A stretch of DNA of 22,301 nt from Thermocladium sp. UBA166 (lineage in GTDB: Archaea; Thermoproteota; Thermoprotei; Thermoproteales; Thermocladiaceae), in NCBI GenBank assembly GCA_002508315.1, contig DAHE01000044.1, positions 22,127 through 44,427 of the forward strand, read 5' to 3'. The notes under the pieces were generated by a model, which was given only the letters and a program-made list of their open reading frames with translations, was not told the origin of the DNA and searched no databases. Shown piece after piece: positions 20,600 through 22,301 of the stretch. The position numbers and the translations under genes are program-made. How positions within the stretch are numbered: the stretch's first letter is position 1; every line of letters starts with the position of its first letter.

Positions 20600-22228
20600 T
20601 CACTGCGCGAAGATAATCTTGCCCAGCTCATCTAGGTTCACCTCGAATGCACCCGCGGGATTTTCGAGACCCAGCTTGGTCAATATATCTGGGTTTACCT
20701 CGAATGCCTTGCCCACCGGGACTCCGTTAACCATCACCCTAACCGTTCTCCCATTAATCCCATTCCTATCCTGTATGGATGAGTAGTCGGGCTTGACGTT
20801 TAATTGGCGAAGCAAGGAACCCAGAATCACCAGCACGTCGGTCAGCGTCACCTCGTCGCCTGCAACAGCGAATCCCAAGTGATTCTCCTCAATCACGGAG
20901 TTCCTTGCCACGAAGGCCACTCTTCCCACCTCGAACACCTTGGGTTTCCTGGCGGTCAGCGTCTTGTTCCTAGCAAGCGTTGAGATTAACTGGGGCCATA
21001 TGCCTGTCCTAACCATGGAGTAAAGCTCGCTTATTGGGTTCAGGATTTTCACTGGAGCCCCATCCAGCGATGCCAGGAAGGGATCCGTCAATGCGTAGTT
21101 CATCACCTCCTGCACACCTAGGCCAACCATGGCCTCCCTAACTAGCGAGCTCAGCTTGGTTAAGGGATGCAGTTTTCCCCCGGATGGGCTTGGGGGATTA
21201 ATGCCTCCCACGTTGTGATATCCGTGTAATATAGCCACATCCTCTATCAAATCCACCGAGTGAATCACGCTCAGCCGGTAGGGAGCAACGCTTACCTCTA
21301 CATCCACTTCATCCAGCGAATAGACTCCATGCCTGGCCCTAAGCAACGCGCTCGCCACGCTGGCCTTATCAAGCTCTGTTCCAAGCAAGTCATTGACGGA
21401 GTTAACGCTTAGCATCCACTTCCTAATCGATATGTCGGCGGGCGTTAAGGCATTCGTCCCTATTATCTCCACACTGTGGTCCTTGGTTCTCTCCCGCAGG
21501 CCATATATGAATATTGTGAAGATCTCCCGAAGCGATTTGGAGTCGACGGCCGTGACATCCACTAAGACATCCCTGGTTCCCGCGTCCACCTTAGAGGTCT
21601 CGCTGCCGAGCACTGGGGCAACCGCCAGCACATTGCCATCAGAGTCCATTATCACGGGTACCTTGCCGTCCAACAATGCGTACTCGCCGTACATCTTACC
21701 CTTCTCGGTCTCAAGGAGCTGAATCCCTTGCACAGCCTCCTTAGAGTCGAGGGGTACGTAATTTACCTCGTCTAGACTCACTTGCTTATACTCTATGGGT
21801 AGCTTCACCTTGGCTAAGTCGTATATACCTATTGACGCCCTCCTCCTATTCCTGCCATAAACAGAGGATAACTTCTCCTGCAACTGTATCAACTGCTTAA
21901 GCGCTTCTTCGCTCAGGGAGAGTCCGCGCACAATGGCGAAAACAGCGTACCTCCTGTTGGGTACCTCACGTATCGCCGCGCTATCGCTCCACTTGAACTC
22001 CAACTGCGCCAATCCAGTCTCAATTCCCAACACACCCCTGAGGGTCCTGGATAATCCCTCAGCTGAGAAGTGGTCTGGCCTATCGTGTGTCACCTCAAGC
22101 TCCACCTCCTCATCCCTCACCCCCTCTATTTCTGCCTTAACGAATTTAATGAGTTCCCGCAAGTCATCTATGGAGAGCTTACGGCCTATTAACTCCTCTA
22201 AATCGCTCAGATTTACGGACACGCTCAC
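20600..22228 (-). CDS. pheT: Phenylalanyl-tRNA synthetase beta subunit
   Basis: 542 residues from GTG 22228, the length of the short archaeal/eukaryotic-type beta subunit (no bacterial B1/B8 RNA-binding extensions). Visible: the N-terminal LSDLEELIGRKLSIDDL and ELEVTHDRPDHFSAEGLSRTLRG (B5-type region), then ALTPADISIRKWML, NPPSPSGGKLHPLTKLSSLVREAMVGLGVQEVMNYAL and ISELYSMVRTGIWPQLISTLARN in the pseudo-catalytic core. With PheS it forms the (alpha-beta)2 enzyme that charges tRNA-Phe; PheS is not in the window. A TATA element (ttaaaat, 22253-22259 minus) lies about 30 nt before the GTG, so the message is leaderless. Confidence 0.95.
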   Translation of the reverse strand: MSVSVNLSDLEELIGRKLSIDDLRELIKFVKAEIEGVRDEEVELEVTHDRPDHFSAEGLSRTLRGVLGIETGLAQLEFKWSDSAAIREVPNRRYAVFAIVRGLSLSEEALKQLIQLQEKLSSVYGRNRRRASIGIYDLAKVKLPIEYKQVSLDEVNYVPLDSKEAVQGIQLLETEKGKMYGEYALLDGKVPVIMDSDGNVLAVAPVLGSETSKVDAGTRDVLVDVTAVDSKSLREIFTIFIYGLRERTKDHSVEIIGTNALTPADISIRKWMLSVNSVNDLLGTELDKASVASALLRARHGVYSLDEVDVEVSVAPYRLSVIHSVDLIEDVAILHGYHNVGGINPPSPSGGKLHPLTKLSSLVREAMVGLGVQEVMNYALTDPFLASLDGAPVKILNPISELYSMVRTGIWPQLISTLARNKTLTARKPKVFEVGRVAFVARNSVIEENHLGFAVAGDEVTLTDVLVILGSLLRQLNVKPDYSSIQDRNGINGRTVRVMVNGVPVGKAFEVNPDILTKLGLENPAGAFEVNLDELGKIIFAQ

Positions 22229-22252
22229 GCGCTTGGTCGTCCAACCGCCTCA

Positions 22253-22260
22253 TTTTAACA
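22253..22260 (-). promoter_or_regulatory. TATA box of pheT
   Basis: Reads gttaaaat-like on the minus strand, about 28-30 nt before the GTG at 22228, supporting a leaderless GTG-started message. Confidence 0.55.
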
Positions 22261-22301
22261 TTTCGTGGCGCGAATCCAATGCCGGGTTTAGTAGCTCGCG
22301 G

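Noticed and set aside
22229..22301. Possible tRNA end at the right edge
   Set aside because: No T-arm consensus (GTTCRANNC) and the stretch contains the pheT promoter.

Overview
This window is chromosomal DNA of a crenarchaeon (Thermoproteota), most likely of the Thermoproteales in the Caldivirga/Thermocladium/Vulcanisaeta range; the genus is inference. The evidence is archaeal/eukaryotic-type information genes (eL39, eL31, eS26, uL2, aIF6, PDCD5 homologue, Spt5/SecE, a PolB1-type replicative polymerase, archaeal PheRS beta, TrmY, KEOPS Pcc1). There are also T/A-rich TATA elements about 26-30 nt before many start codons, so most single genes and operon heads look leaderless, and GTG starts are frequent. 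No rRNA, tRNA, CRISPR array or intact transposase was seen.

Layout. 1-2046 (minus) is the N-terminal 682 codons of a large secreted, pilin-like protein with glycine hinges and repeated domains, cut by the window edge. 2145-4857 holds an MTHFR-like TIM-barrel protein, cytidine deaminase, an exported thioredoxin-fold protein without a CxxC centre, a small unknown protein and a coiled-coil tail-anchored protein. 4964-6532 (minus) is secE-spt5 followed by deoC. A 386-bp gap carries a short hairpin element that recurs at 11881. 6919-8433 is a PDCD5-eL39-eL31-aIF6 translation operon, followed by polB1 (8512-11109) and a convergent acidic-tailed unknown. 11975-13532 (minus) holds trmY, then a PadR-like regulator translationally coupled to a CDP-alcohol phosphatidyltransferase of ether-lipid synthesis. 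13652-15070 holds eS26, Pcc1 and a coupled winged-helix regulator plus three-helix membrane protein. uL2 stands alone at 15095-15871, divergent from a winged-helix protein with a 9-bp inverted-repeat operator candidate. 16500-17646 is an HTH-ThiN (ThiR-like) regulator preceded by an unusual 175-nt, hairpin-rich leader that also contains a 55-codon ORF. 17656-19578 holds a trans-polyprenyl diphosphate synthase and a presenilin-type intramembrane aspartyl protease. 19761-22228 holds a zinc-ribbon protein, an unknown protein and PheRS beta.

Functional threads: translation and its quality control (ribosomal proteins, aIF6, TrmY, KEOPS, PheRS); transcription elongation and secretion (Spt5/SecE); isoprenoid/ether-lipid synthesis (prenyl synthase, CDP-alcohol transferase); nucleoside salvage (Cdd, DeoC); and a cell-surface/membrane layer of poorly described proteins. 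The items most worth follow-up are the structured leader before the ThiN regulator, the two IS605-like hairpin elements, the acidic-tailed protein beside polB1, SecE with a second membrane helix, and the repeat-bearing surface protein.
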